A DNA stretch of 23,025 nt from Deltaproteobacteria bacterium (GTDB taxonomy: Bacteria > Desulfobacterota > DSM-4660 > Desulfatiglandales > HGW-15). The notes under the pieces are model-generated. The model saw only the letters and a program-made list of their open reading frames with translations. It was not told where the DNA came from and made no database searches. The DNA lies in assembly GCA_020060215.1 (NCBI GenBank), contig JAGVAP010000020.1, positions 1 through 23,025 on the forward strand. The letters are read 5' to 3'. A program made the translations under genes and the position numbers. Below are positions 1 through 8,138 of this stretch, piece by piece (within the stretch, counting starts at the first letter, position 1; each line of letters begins with the position of its first letter).

Positions 1-1098
1 AGCGTGGTCCTCGCCACAGGATGCGGCAGCAGGCTTTATCCTCCCCCCTCGCCGGGATGGCTGTTCAACACGGCCAACTGCCCGGTCTGCACGGGGAGCG
101 GCCAGGCGATCGCCTACCGGGCCGGGGCGAGGCTGGTCAACATGGAATTCCCGCAGCGCCATGCCGGTCCCCGGTACTTCGCCCGCTGCGGCAAGGCCAC
201 ATGGATCGGGTTGTACAAGGATCCCCAGGGCGGGATTGTGGGTCCTTTTGTGAAAAAGGCCGACCGGAAGCTGGGGGACATTACGGGCGACATCTGGAGC
301 TCGGTCTTCACGGACAAGCATCGATCCGGAGAAGGGCCGGTGTACATGGACTGCAGCACCACCTCGGACGAGGACTTCGAATACATGATGTGGGGGCTGG
401 TCCAGGAGGGCAACACGGGGATGCTCGACTACATGGCCCGGGAAGGGATCGATCCCAGGAGACACATGGTCGAGTTCATGCAGTACGAGCCCTTTCTCGT
501 GGGCAGGGGGATCGAGGTCGACGAAAAGGCGGAGTCCTGTGTAGGAGGCCTGTTTGCCGCCGGAGACCCGGTGGGCAATTTCCGGGCCGACTGCGCGGGT
601 GCGGCGACATACGGGTGGATCGCAGGAGAGGGCGCAGCGGCGAGGGCCGCCGGCATCCGACGGTTCCGGAACGCGGATGAGAGCCCGATCGTGGAGGAAT
701 CCGCCGATCTCTACGGACGGATGCTGGAGCGAGGTCCGGGGCCGGACTGGAAAGAGGCCAACGTTGCCCTTCAGCAGATCATGAACGACTATGCGGGCGT
801 GGAGGCCAGGTCCGAGACCGTCCTGGGTGCGGGACTCCGGTATCTGCGGGATCTGAAAGGGAAGGCGAGGTCCACCCTCACGGCGGACAATGCACACACC
901 CTCATGCGCTGCGTGGAAACCCTGGATCTGATGGAATGCGGTGAGGTCGTTTTCGTGGCCGCCCTGGAGAGAAAGGAGACGAGGGCGCTCCACAAGAGAT
1001 CGGACTTTCCGTTTACGAATCCCCTTCTCGCCGACAAGTTCCTGACCGTACGAAGGGAAGACGGATCGGTCCGGCTGGAGTGGAGGGAAAAGAGGTAG
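1..1098 (+). CDS. FAD-dependent oxidoreductase, fumarate reductase/AprA-like flavoprotein (3' part)
   Basis: The reading frame is open to the first base, so the start and N-terminal FAD-binding Rossmann region lie upstream; 365 codons remain. Visible landmarks are AYRAGARLVNMEF (capping-domain entry), a GLFAAGDPVGNFRADCAGA block typical of the C-terminal FAD-contacting segment, and a late helical domain with an ALERKETRALHKRSDFP stretch that resembles the RxESRGxHxRxDFP end of succinate dehydrogenase, fumarate reductase and APS reductase flavoproteins. Such proteins carry covalent or non-covalent FAD and oxidise or reduce a carboxylate or similar substrate with an iron-sulfur partner. No partner is visible here; it could lie upstream. 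The gene ends 87 bases before the transporter binding-protein gene on the same strand, so cotranscription is likely. The substrate cannot be told. The family call is firm, the exact enzyme is not. Confidence 0.8.
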   Translation, partial: SVVLATGCGSRLYPPPSPGWLFNTANCPVCTGSGQAIAYRAGARLVNMEFPQRHAGPRYFARCGKATWIGLYKDPQGGIVGPFVKKADRKLGDITGDIWSSVFTDKHRSGEGPVYMDCSTTSDEDFEYMMWGLVQEGNTGMLDYMAREGIDPRRHMVEFMQYEPFLVGRGIEVDEKAESCVGGLFAAGDPVGNFRADCAGAATYGWIAGEGAAARAAGIRRFRNADESPIVEESADLYGRMLERGPGPDWKEANVALQQIMNDYAGVEARSETVLGAGLRYLRDLKGKARSTLTADNAHTLMRCVETLDLMECGEVVFVAALERKETRALHKRSDFPFTNPLLADKFLTVRREDGSVRLEWREKR

Positions 1099-1185
1099 GG
1101 GGGCCGGGTCCGGTGGGATGAGGCGGAAGACCGTGGCCGACCCATGATCCGGAAAGAGGAAACCACGTACAACAGCGGAGGTCGT

Positions 1186-2160
1186 ATGAGATCGATTGGA
1201 AGCAGATGGATGGCGGTCTTCTTTGTGGTGTTCAGCCTCCTCGTGACAACCGGCCCGGCTGAGGCTGCGTACCCGGAAAAGCCCATCACGCTCATCGTGC
1301 CCTTCGAGGCAGGCGGCGGAGTGGACGGTTTTGCCCGCGCCCTGGCCTCCCGGATGGAGAAGGAGCTCGGCGTCCCTGTGGTGGTGAACAATGAAATGGG
1401 CGCCGGAGGCCGCAGGGGGTCCATCGCCATCTTCAAGTCCGCTCCGGATGGATATACGCTCGGTTTTCCCCACATGGCCACGTTGATCTACGACGACACG
1501 CTGGGCGAGACGAAGAGCCCGATCGATTACGGCAAGTACAGCGTGATCCTCCGGGTCGACACCGCCACCTTCTTCATGTATGTCAACAAGAAGCAGCCTT
1601 TCAAGAGCGTGAAGGATTTCAAGACCGCCGACGGTCCCGTCAAATTCGCCAGCACAGGGATCGGGACCCCCTCGTGGCTCATTCCGAGCGCGGTCGGATC
1701 TGCCCTCGGCTTCAAGACCTCGTTCGTATCGGGGCACAAGAACCTGGCCGAGGCCTCCCTTTCCGTGGCGCGTGGGGATGTGGTGGGGGGCACCGGAAGC
1801 TATACCCATTTCAGGGGGGTAATCGACGATGTGCGGCCCCTGGTCTACATGTCCGACAAGAAGTCCTACCATCTCCCCGATGTGCCGACGATCCAGGAAC
1901 TGGGGTTCGAGAGGCTTTCCACCCTCGGGGTCCCCTGGGTGATGGTCGGGCCTCCGGGCACCCCCCAAGACAGGCTGGAGAAGATCAGGGGGGTCCTCCG
2001 GAAGATCATCCAACGGGACGAGTTCAGGAAGTGGGCCCTGGACAACGGCTATGATCCGGACACCATGCCCCCCGATGTGTTCTGGAAGAGGATGGCCGAG
2101 CTGAAGGAGATCTATCTCGGGCTCAAACCGCAGATGCAGGAGATGAAGCAGAAGAAGTAA
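1186..2160 (+). CDS. tctC: Tripartite tricarboxylate transporter substrate-binding protein (Bug/TctC family)
   Basis: 324-residue periplasmic binding protein. The N-terminus has basic residues, a hydrophobic stretch (about residues 8-22) and a likely signal peptidase site after AEA near residue 27. This is followed by YPEKPITLIVPFEAGGGVDGFAR, the hallmark Bug-family beginning, and later by PDGYTLGF, SVARGDVVGGTG and LPDVPTIQELG, also family-typical. An in-frame ATG 42 bases upstream (1144) lacks a Shine-Dalgarno sequence and would spoil the signal peptide; the ATG at 1186 has GGAGG four bases ahead, so it is preferred. It is followed after 18 bases by tctA. Bug proteins bind small carboxylates, including aromatic ones such as phthalate or terephthalate. 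The ligand here is inferred only from the downstream UbiD and amidohydrolase genes. Confidence 0.9.
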   Translation: MRSIGSRWMAVFFVVFSLLVTTGPAEAAYPEKPITLIVPFEAGGGVDGFARALASRMEKELGVPVVVNNEMGAGGRRGSIAIFKSAPDGYTLGFPHMATLIYDDTLGETKSPIDYGKYSVILRVDTATFFMYVNKKQPFKSVKDFKTADGPVKFASTGIGTPSWLIPSAVGSALGFKTSFVSGHKNLAEASLSVARGDVVGGTGSYTHFRGVIDDVRPLVYMSDKKSYHLPDVPTIQELGFERLSTLGVPWVMVGPPGTPQDRLEKIRGVLRKIIQRDEFRKWALDNGYDPDTMPPDVFWKRMAELKEIYLGLKPQMQEMKQKK

Positions 2161-2178
2161 AGGGCAGCGGAGGAGCGA

Positions 2179-3684
2179 ATGTTCGAGGGTCTTCTATTCG
2201 CCGCCGGCAAGATCCTGGAGCCGATGAGCATCGCCTCCCTCCTGCTCGGCACCTTTCTGGGCGCGGTATTCGGCCTCCTCCCGGGGCTCGGCGCCATCCT
2301 CTCCATGGCCGTGGCCTTGCCCTTCTCCTACGGGATGGAGCCCATGCATGCCATGTTCATGTTCGCCGGCATCATGAGCTCCGAAGGGTTCGGGGGGGCC
2401 ATCCCTTCCATCCTGTTGAACACCCCCGGCACGGCCCAGAACGCCGCCACCTGCCTCGACGGGTATCCCATGGCCAAGAGAGGCGAAGGGGGCAGGGCCA
2501 TTGCCATTGCGGCCACCTCCTGCTTTTGCGGGTCCCTCGGGGGGGTGGTGGTGACCCTGGGGCTCCTCCCCGTGGTGAAACCCCTGGTCTATTCTTTCGG
2601 GTACCCGGAGTTCTTCTGGCTCACCGCCCTCGGGCTGATCACGATTGCGGTGGCGGCCAAGGGGAACATGATCAAGGGATTGGCAGGAGGCGGCATCGGC
2701 GTCCTGATCTCCATGGTCGGCTACACCGATATGTTCGGGGTATTCCGGTACACCATGGGAACCGACTACCTCTGGGACGGCGTCTCCCTTGTGCCCTTTG
2801 TCACCGGGCTCTTTGCGCTGAGCGAACTGATCATCTATGCCTCCAGGGGCGGAAGCACGGCCGGCCTCGTGGACATGTCCGGCATCCGGTGGGGGAAGCA
2901 GGCCGTTCAGGGGATCATGGATGTCGTCTCGAGGCCGCTCGTGACCATCCGCTCCGCCATCGTGGGGGCGGTCATAGGCATCGTTCCGGGGCTCGGCGGG
3001 CCGGTGGCCTCCTTTGTCTCCTACACCGTGGCCATGCGCAGTTCCAAGACCCCCGAGAAGTTCGGCAAGGGGAGCGCCGAAGGCGTTCTGGCCTGCGAAA
3101 CCGCCATGGATGCCAAGGACGGGGGTGCGCTCCTTCCGACCGTGGCCTTCGGCATCCCGGGCAGCCCGGACCAGGCCATCCTCCTGGGCGGCTTTATCCT
3201 GCACGGGCTCCAGCCGGGGCCCCTGATGATCCGGGACCACATGGACATCGTGTATGCGCTCCTCCTCGGCATCGTGGTGAGCCAGGTGTTCACCAGCGGC
3301 ATAGGGTTGGCCGTCGCCCCCTGGATGGCTCGGCTCAGTACGGTTCCCAGCAGGATCATTGCGCCTTTCGTGCTGCTGCTGGTCTTTTTCGGCGCGTACA
3401 TGGGGAGGACGAACATCTTCGACGTGGGCCTCACCGCGGTCGCCGGCGTGTTCGGCTATTTCCTGAGGCGATGCGGGTTTTCCCTGGTGACCGTCGTCAT
3501 GGGATTCATCCTGGGGCCGATTGCGGAACGGGCCTTCCTCCAATCGCTGCAGATGTCGGACGGCAGTTTCCTGGTCTTCTTCACGAGGCCGATCAGCGCA
3601 GGTCTCGTCCTCCTGATCGTCGTCGCGTTTCTTGTCCCCCTCCTCAAGACCGCGCGCAAGAGGCCTGAGCGGAGCGCCGCATGA
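2179..3684 (+). CDS. tctA: Tripartite tricarboxylate transporter large permease TctA
   Basis: 501-residue polytopic inner-membrane protein, the normal length of the family. Diagnostic sequence includes GLLPGLGAILSMAVALPF near residue 35, IPSILLNTPGTAQNAATC near residue 75, DGYPMAKRGEGGRA just after, and a second internal GIVPGLGGPVASF copy near residue 270, reflecting the internal duplication of TctA. About ten to twelve hydrophobic segments are present. It forms the transport channel together with TctB and is fed by the TctC-type binding protein. A GGAGGA sequence lies four bases before the ATG. The stop overlaps the start of tctB in an ATGA, suggesting translational coupling. Confidence 0.95.
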   Translation: MFEGLLFAAGKILEPMSIASLLLGTFLGAVFGLLPGLGAILSMAVALPFSYGMEPMHAMFMFAGIMSSEGFGGAIPSILLNTPGTAQNAATCLDGYPMAKRGEGGRAIAIAATSCFCGSLGGVVVTLGLLPVVKPLVYSFGYPEFFWLTALGLITIAVAAKGNMIKGLAGGGIGVLISMVGYTDMFGVFRYTMGTDYLWDGVSLVPFVTGLFALSELIIYASRGGSTAGLVDMSGIRWGKQAVQGIMDVVSRPLVTIRSAIVGAVIGIVPGLGGPVASFVSYTVAMRSSKTPEKFGKGSAEGVLACETAMDAKDGGALLPTVAFGIPGSPDQAILLGGFILHGLQPGPLMIRDHMDIVYALLLGIVVSQVFTSGIGLAVAPWMARLSTVPSRIIAPFVLLLVFFGAYMGRTNIFDVGLTAVAGVFGYFLRRCGFSLVTVVMGFILGPIAERAFLQSLQMSDGSFLVFFTRPISAGLVLLIVVAFLVPLLKTARKRPERSAA

Positions 3685-4196
3685 AGAACCGCGTCCGGAC
3701 ACCCCTCGTGTTCACCGGGATGCTGCTGTTTTTCGTGGCCGCCATGCTCGCGGTCGGGCTGGGCTACCCCTACAACGTGAAGATCGCCCCCTTTGCGGCG
3801 GGGGTCCCGACCCTGGTCCTCCTGATCATCCTCCTGTTGGGCGAGTGGAGTCCGGAATGGAGGATCGGGGGCAAGCGGGAAAAGGAGGGGGAGGCTGATT
3901 CGGAAGACCGGGACTTCGCCTCATGGGGTCCGGTCCTCAACCTCCTCGGGTGGGTATTCGGCTTTTACGCAATGCTCTTTCTCTTTGGATTCATGGTGGC
4001 GACGCCGGTGTTTCTCGCGGGCTTTCTCCGCCGTAAGGCGGGGGTGGGCTGGGCAGGGTCCGTATCCTGCGGGGTCCTCTGCACCCTGCTCTCCGCCTAT
4101 TTGGTGCAGGTGCTGTTCAAGATCGATCTCTGGCTCGGGGCCGTCCCGAGGCTTGTCCCCGGCTTCCTCGGCGGCTCCATCCTGCCGCCCTTTTGA
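3681..4196 (+). CDS. tctB: Tripartite tricarboxylate transporter small permease TctB
   Basis: 171-residue membrane protein with four predicted hydrophobic helices: about residues 8-28, 35-55, 85-108 and 122-143. A charged cytoplasmic-type linker (GGKREKEGEADSEDRD) separates the second and third. The topology, size and position directly after tctA identify it as TctB, a poorly conserved accessory subunit. The start codon overlaps the tctA stop by four bases. The order binding protein, large permease, small permease differs from the classical tctCBA order but is common in environmental operons. Identification rests as much on context and topology as on sequence. Confidence 0.85.
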   Translation: MKNRVRTPLVFTGMLLFFVAAMLAVGLGYPYNVKIAPFAAGVPTLVLLIILLLGEWSPEWRIGGKREKEGEADSEDRDFASWGPVLNLLGWVFGFYAMLFLFGFMVATPVFLAGFLRRKAGVGWAGSVSCGVLCTLLSAYLVQVLFKIDLWLGAVPRLVPGFLGGSILPPF

Positions 4197-4247
4197 GGTG
4201 TTCGCCGGCCACTCGGAACTGCCGCCGTTTAAGAAAGGGGTTCGGAA

Positions 4248-5192
4248 ATGATCATCGACTTCTCGAGTCACATCATTCTGAGGGAAGCGGAAGGGAAGCT
4301 CGCATCCCGGAAAGAGTTCATGCTCATCAAGAAGAATTTCGAGACGGAGACCTCGGATCCGGAAAAGAGGATCGGCCAGATGGAGAAGTACGGGATCGAC
4401 ATGCAGGTGCTCACCCAGTCCACCCCGGTCCTGGAGGGGCTGAGCGCGGCGGATGCCGCTGAGATCTGCAGGATCTCGAACGATGCGATCGGGGCCATGT
4501 GCCGCGCCTTTCCGGACCGCTTCATCCCTTTTGCGGTGGCCACGCTCCAGGATGTGGCCGGGGCCGTGAAGGAGCTGGACCGTGCGGTCGGGGAATGGGG
4601 CTGCAAAGGGGTGACCATCGGGACCAACTGCGAGAACCTCGGGCTGGACCATCCCCGGTTCTATCCGTTCTACGAGGCGGCGGAGCGGCACGACATCCCC
4701 ATCTTCCTCCATCCCATGATCTGGCACTCCTATGGGCTGGTGGAAGAGGATCCGGCGGTCATGCGCCTCTTCGGGTGGCCTTTCGACACGACCCAGGCCG
4801 TCCTGCGGCTGGTGCTGAGCGGCACCCTGGAGCGCTTCCCCACGCTCAAGATCGTCACCCACCATCTTGGCGGCGGGATGCTCCCCTTCTACAGCAACCG
4901 TTTCAACGTCAAGTTTCCCAACCTGAAAAAGAGTATGAAAAGGCCCCTGGCCGAATCCTTCTCCCGGATCTACGGGGACACGGCGGTGGACGGGACCGCT
5001 GCGGCGCTTCCGTGCGGCCATGCCTTTTTCGGGACCGACCGGATGCTCTTCGGCACGGACTACCCCTTTTCGCCCGAGCAGGGGGAGGTGTATCTCAGGG
5101 AGAACCTGCGGATCGTCAAAGAGATGAACCTGCCGGAAGAGGACAAGGCGAAGATCCTCGGAGGCAATGCGAAGCGCCTGCTGAAGGTGTAG
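4248..5192 (+). CDS. Amidohydrolase-family (ACMSD/gamma-resorcylate decarboxylase-type) metal-dependent enzyme
   Basis: 314-residue TIM-barrel protein of the amidohydrolase_2 type. The family contains metal-dependent decarboxylases and hydrolases of aromatic acids and their ring-fission products. Visible metal and active-site landmarks are FLHP (H155), VTHHLGGGMLPF (H205, H206) and FGTDYPFSPEQG (D271). The N-terminus reads IDFSSHI, so the first histidine of the usual HxH pair is a serine (S6) while the second (H8) is kept; some decarboxylases of this superfamily also deviate at this spot. The ATG is preceded by AAAGGGG at seven bases. It lies between a carboxylate transporter and a UbiD-family gene, which supports a role in aromatic acid catabolism. 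Decarboxylase versus hydrolase cannot be decided from sequence alone. Confidence 0.85.
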   Translation: MIIDFSSHIILREAEGKLASRKEFMLIKKNFETETSDPEKRIGQMEKYGIDMQVLTQSTPVLEGLSAADAAEICRISNDAIGAMCRAFPDRFIPFAVATLQDVAGAVKELDRAVGEWGCKGVTIGTNCENLGLDHPRFYPFYEAAERHDIPIFLHPMIWHSYGLVEEDPAVMRLFGWPFDTTQAVLRLVLSGTLERFPTLKIVTHHLGGGMLPFYSNRFNVKFPNLKKSMKRPLAESFSRIYGDTAVDGTAAALPCGHAFFGTDRMLFGTDYPFSPEQGEVYLRENLRIVKEMNLPEEDKAKILGGNAKRLLKV

Positions 5193-5211
5193 AGGAAGGA
5201 GGAGGATAAGC

Positions 5212-6603
5212 ATGAAGGACCTGCGAACGCTGATCAGGGAGTACGAAGAGAAGCTCCCCGATGAATTCGTGAGGGTCACCAGGCAGGTGGATCCCAAGTA
5301 CGAGATTTCAGCCGTCATCAAGAAGCTGGATCTCATGGGCAAACACCCGATGGTCCTCTTCGAGAACGTCAAGGGGTACGACATCCCCGTCGTATGCAAC
5401 ACGGATACCACCTGGGCGAAGTTCGGCCTGGCCCTGGGCTGCCCCCCTGAAGAGGTGGAAGCGTTCTACTCCGATAGAGAAGAGGAATGCCTGAGACGGA
5501 ACCCTTACCCCCACAAGGAGATCGGCCGCTCCGAAGCGCCCGTGAAGGAGGTCGTCAGGACCGGGAAGGAGGCGAGCCTCCACGCCTTTCCGTTCGTGAC
5601 CCACCATGAGGGGGAGGTCCCGTATCTGACGCGGGCCGTCGGCGTGACCCACAATGAGCAGGCCGGATGCCCCCACGCGGCGCACTACCGCTTCATGATC
5701 AAGAGGCCGGACCTCGGGGTGACCCACGTCACCCCCGGACGCCACCTGTTCAACCTCTGGCGTGCAAGGTCCGATAGGAACCAGCCCCTGGAAATGGCCT
5801 TTGTCCTCGGCCTTCACCCCGCCTGGGCCGTGGCCGCCCAGAGCCGCATCGCCCATCCCCCTTCGGAGTTCGATGTGGCGGGCAGCCTGATGGGGGAGCC
5901 CCTCCCTGTGGTCAGGTGCGAGACCATCGATGTCCTGGTGCCGGCCTTTGCGGAGATCGTCATCGAAGGGGAGATCCCGCCCAACACCTACGAGGAAGAG
6001 GGGCCGTGGGGCGATTTCACCCGCTATCATCAGGTGGCCAGGCGCCACCCGGTCAGGATCAAGGCGATCACGCATCGGAAAAACCCGATCGTCCACGACA
6101 TGGGCGCCTGGTCCAGCCTGGGTCCCATCCTGGGCCGCATCCCTCAACACGCCTTTATGAACCGCCGGCTCAAGGAGGCCGTGCCCGACGTCAAGCTCTT
6201 CCGTTTCGGCCCGGCAACGGGATGGTTCTACGGCTTCATTCAGCTGGACAAGAAACATCCGGCCCAGCCCAAACAGGCCATCCTTGCAGCCTTTGCCAAC
6301 GACATGTACCTCAAGTACGTGGTCTGTTTCGACACGGACATCGATATCGAGAACGGGGCCCAGATGTCCTGGGCCCTGGCAACGAGGGTGCAGGCCGACC
6401 GGGACGTGCTGATCCTTCCCGGCGTGCTGGGCACCGACCTCGATCTGTCCGCGCCCCAGGAAGGGGTGCTTACGAAGGTGGGGATCGATGCAACGGCAAA
6501 GCCGTCCAGGCGGGACATGCCGCCCGTGGCGAAACTTCCGGACGAGGTCATGAAGCGCATCCGGCTCGAAGACTTCATTCCGAGGCTCGATTCATGCAAG
6601 TGA
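5212..6603 (+). CDS. UbiD-family (prenylated-FMN) decarboxylase
   Basis: 463-residue enzyme, close to the usual family length. UbiD proteins use prenylated FMN, a metal ion and potassium to decarboxylate or carboxylate aromatic and unsaturated acids reversibly. Family landmarks: HYRFMIKR near residue 158-165, corresponding to the conserved cofactor-contacting arginine; IEGEIPPNTYEEEGPWGDF at residues 251-269, the conserved glutamate-rich active-site segment (usual form GEIxPxxxxxEGPFGEF); and a C-terminal KVGIDATAK block. A strong GGAGGAGG precedes the ATG. It begins 19 bases after the amidohydrolase gene and is the last gene of the + strand operon. No UbiX prenyltransferase is present in the window, so the cofactor must come from elsewhere. 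The substrate is unknown; catabolic aromatic acids are more likely than ubiquinone precursor, given the transporter. Confidence 0.92.
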   Translation: MKDLRTLIREYEEKLPDEFVRVTRQVDPKYEISAVIKKLDLMGKHPMVLFENVKGYDIPVVCNTDTTWAKFGLALGCPPEEVEAFYSDREEECLRRNPYPHKEIGRSEAPVKEVVRTGKEASLHAFPFVTHHEGEVPYLTRAVGVTHNEQAGCPHAAHYRFMIKRPDLGVTHVTPGRHLFNLWRARSDRNQPLEMAFVLGLHPAWAVAAQSRIAHPPSEFDVAGSLMGEPLPVVRCETIDVLVPAFAEIVIEGEIPPNTYEEEGPWGDFTRYHQVARRHPVRIKAITHRKNPIVHDMGAWSSLGPILGRIPQHAFMNRRLKEAVPDVKLFRFGPATGWFYGFIQLDKKHPAQPKQAILAAFANDMYLKYVVCFDTDIDIENGAQMSWALATRVQADRDVLILPGVLGTDLDLSAPQEGVLTKVGIDATAKPSRRDMPPVAKLPDEVMKRIRLEDFIPRLDSCK

Positions 6604-6667
6604 GTGAACGGGGGCCGGGCCGCAGCGGCCTGTCTCCCGGAGAACAAAGTCGGCATGAGGTGTAACC

Positions 6668-7180
6668 TCAGGCCCCCGACCTCAGGGCCTTCTGCCTCCT
6701 CCGGCGTTTGGATGCGGTAAAAAGGATGTCCGACGCCCAGTGCAGTGCATCGGAAACGGCAAGTCCGACCAACAGCCATGGAACCAAAGGCATCAGACCC
6801 TTCGTCGGAAAGGGGACATCCCCGAATGTGCCTGCGGCCCACCGGACCAGAGCGCCGATGCAGGCGAGGTAGGCAGCCCGGATGATCGTGCCCACGACCG
6901 GCAGGTGACTCACCCAGGAGCGGTGGCGGATCGCAAGACCGTAAGGGAGCCAGACCATCCGCCACAGGGCCGCGACCACCGGCCCGAAGCGACGGAAGAC
7001 GAGATAATGGCTTCGGACCGGCTGATCCACATCCAGGTCCGGGGTGATCACCATACCCATCAGGCATCCGACGGCGACGGCCTGGCTGCCCGCCTCGGCC
7101 AGCCCGGCTTGAGCGCAGGCCCAATAGAGCCCCACGGCAGCCGCCGCGCTGATCGAGGCATGTATGCGTCCGTCAGGCAT
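6668..7180 (-). CDS. DUF2227-type predicted metal-binding membrane protein
   Basis: 170 residues from the ATG at 7180; an upstream extension in the same frame overlaps the preceding gene and is not family-like. The N-terminus MPDGRIHASIS, then GMVITPDLDVDQ (residues 42-53), a WLPYGLAIRHRSWVSHLPVVGT block (77-98) and LAVSDALHWASD (140-151) match the DUF2227 pattern. It is related to the YdjM-type membrane-bound hydrolases. Conserved H7, D48, D50, H86, H92, D144, H147 and D151 would suit a metal site facing the membrane; the function is unknown. Hydrophobic stretches flank these motifs. It starts 17 bases after the Cys4 protein gene stop, as the last gene of the - strand run, and converges on the UbiD gene with a 64-base gap. 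Confidence 0.75.
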   Translation of the reverse strand: MPDGRIHASISAAAAVGLYWACAQAGLAEAGSQAVAVGCLMGMVITPDLDVDQPVRSHYLVFRRFGPVVAALWRMVWLPYGLAIRHRSWVSHLPVVGTIIRAAYLACIGALVRWAAGTFGDVPFPTKGLMPLVPWLLVGLAVSDALHWASDILFTASKRRRRQKALRSGA

Positions 7181-7197
7181 GGGTTCGGAAAGGGGCG

Positions 7198-8001
7198 CTA
7201 GCTGTTGAAGTCGATCCGGTCGAACCCCGGGCGAATGAAGCCCCTCGCATCGGGGAAATCCCTCTCCACGCTCCTTCGCAGCCGTTCGAGATGAGTCAGG
7301 ATGGAATGGACGTCGTTCCTGCCGACAAAGGGAAAAACACCGCCGATGATGCTCCATGCAGCGATGGAACGATCGATGCCGATCAGGGCCACCTTGGCCG
7401 ATCCGTCCGAATCCTTCGCGAAGCGGTCTTCTTCGTCCGACTCTTCCGCTTCTTCATTCAGCCGACCGGAGATGGCCCGCATCATCTTCACATAGATCTG
7501 GTGCTGATACCACCGGACGACCTCCAGGGATTCCTCCATCTCGCTCTTTCCCCCCTCTTCTTCACGGTCTGAAGGCAGCGGGATGGGGCCTTCTTCATCA
7601 TCCCTCTTGAAAAAGGACTTTGCGCCCTTGAACCAGTCCTCCACCATTTCGCTATAGGCGAGGGCAGCCCTGGAGATCTCGTGGCCATGGGCCGTTTCTT
7701 CAAGAGCATTCTCCTCTTCCCTGGCCTCATCGAGATCGAGTGCGTTCAGATCGATGCCCCTCGATGCGGCCATCTCCTCCAACAGCTCGAGTGCAACCTT
7801 GAAGTTCTGGGAGATCCTTTCCCAGAAGGCGCTGTTTTGGATATCCCGGCTTTCAGGATCGGCGTACTCCTCTTCCCCCATGGCGTAATTGAGACAACGG
7901 AAGGTCTGAGGGCAGCGCTCGCACCACCGGTCACAATAGTTGTATATGCCGCTGATAAACCGCGGGTCCCGGGCCGTCTTCTTCAGCTTTTCTTTATCCA
8001 T
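7198..8001 (-). CDS. Uncharacterised Cys4-motif protein
   Basis: 267 residues from the ATG at 8001, which has GAGG about six bases upstream; an in-frame TTG at 8052 would add 17 residues and has no good ribosome-binding site. Near the N-terminus four cysteines form CX3CX2CX5C (C23, C27, C30, C36) in the context YNYCDRWCERCPQTFRC, plausible for a zinc or Fe-S site. The rest is rich in acidic residues and helix-forming, with a central Asp/Glu-rich segment and a more ordered C-terminal part (SIAAWSIIGGVFPFVGRNDVHSILTHLERLRR). No signal peptide or membrane helix is seen, so it is probably cytoplasmic. I do not assign a function. It sits between a membrane signalling pair and a DUF2227 protein. 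Confidence 0.7.
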   Translation of the reverse strand: MDKEKLKKTARDPRFISGIYNYCDRWCERCPQTFRCLNYAMGEEEYADPESRDIQNSAFWERISQNFKVALELLEEMAASRGIDLNALDLDEAREEENALEETAHGHEISRAALAYSEMVEDWFKGAKSFFKRDDEEGPIPLPSDREEEGGKSEMEESLEVVRWYQHQIYVKMMRAISGRLNEEAEESDEEDRFAKDSDGSAKVALIGIDRSIAAWSIIGGVFPFVGRNDVHSILTHLERLRRSVERDFPDARGFIRPGFDRIDFNS

Positions 8002-8094
8002 CTCTGCCTCGATCCTTTCGAAAGCGGGCTCCACGAGCCCCCTCTTCCGCAAACGGGCGCTGCATTTCCCATCGCCCGCGCGCGGTAGATGGAG

Positions 8095-8108
8095 GATATC
8101 GCAATATC
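8095..8108. repeat. Small perfect inverted repeat GATAT-CGCA-ATATC
   Basis: Five-base arms with a four-base centre lie in the 137-base gap between the HAMP-protein stop and the Cys4-protein start, flanked by GGAG on both sides. It could be an operator or a weak RNA hairpin. The repeat is exact but short, so chance is a real possibility. Confidence 0.3.
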
Positions 8109-8138
8109 GGAGGAAGAATCAATAGCGGGGGAGCCCCC

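Noticed and set aside
2194..3702. 502-codon open frame opposite tctA, - strand
   Set aside because: Composition is rich in Gly, His, Asp and Pro with no motif or hydrophobic pattern; it is the usual antisense artefact of a GC-rich gene whose + frame is a clear TctA.
3921..5411. 496-codon open frame on the - strand across tctB, the amidohydrolase and the start of the UbiD gene
   Set aside because: It spans three well-supported + strand genes and shows no recognisable domain.
6620..6670. Hairpins GGCCG/CGGCC and TGAGGT/ACCTCA in the gap between the UbiD and DUF2227 genes
   Set aside because: Stems are short, loops are three bases and no T-tract follows on either strand; not enough for a terminator call.
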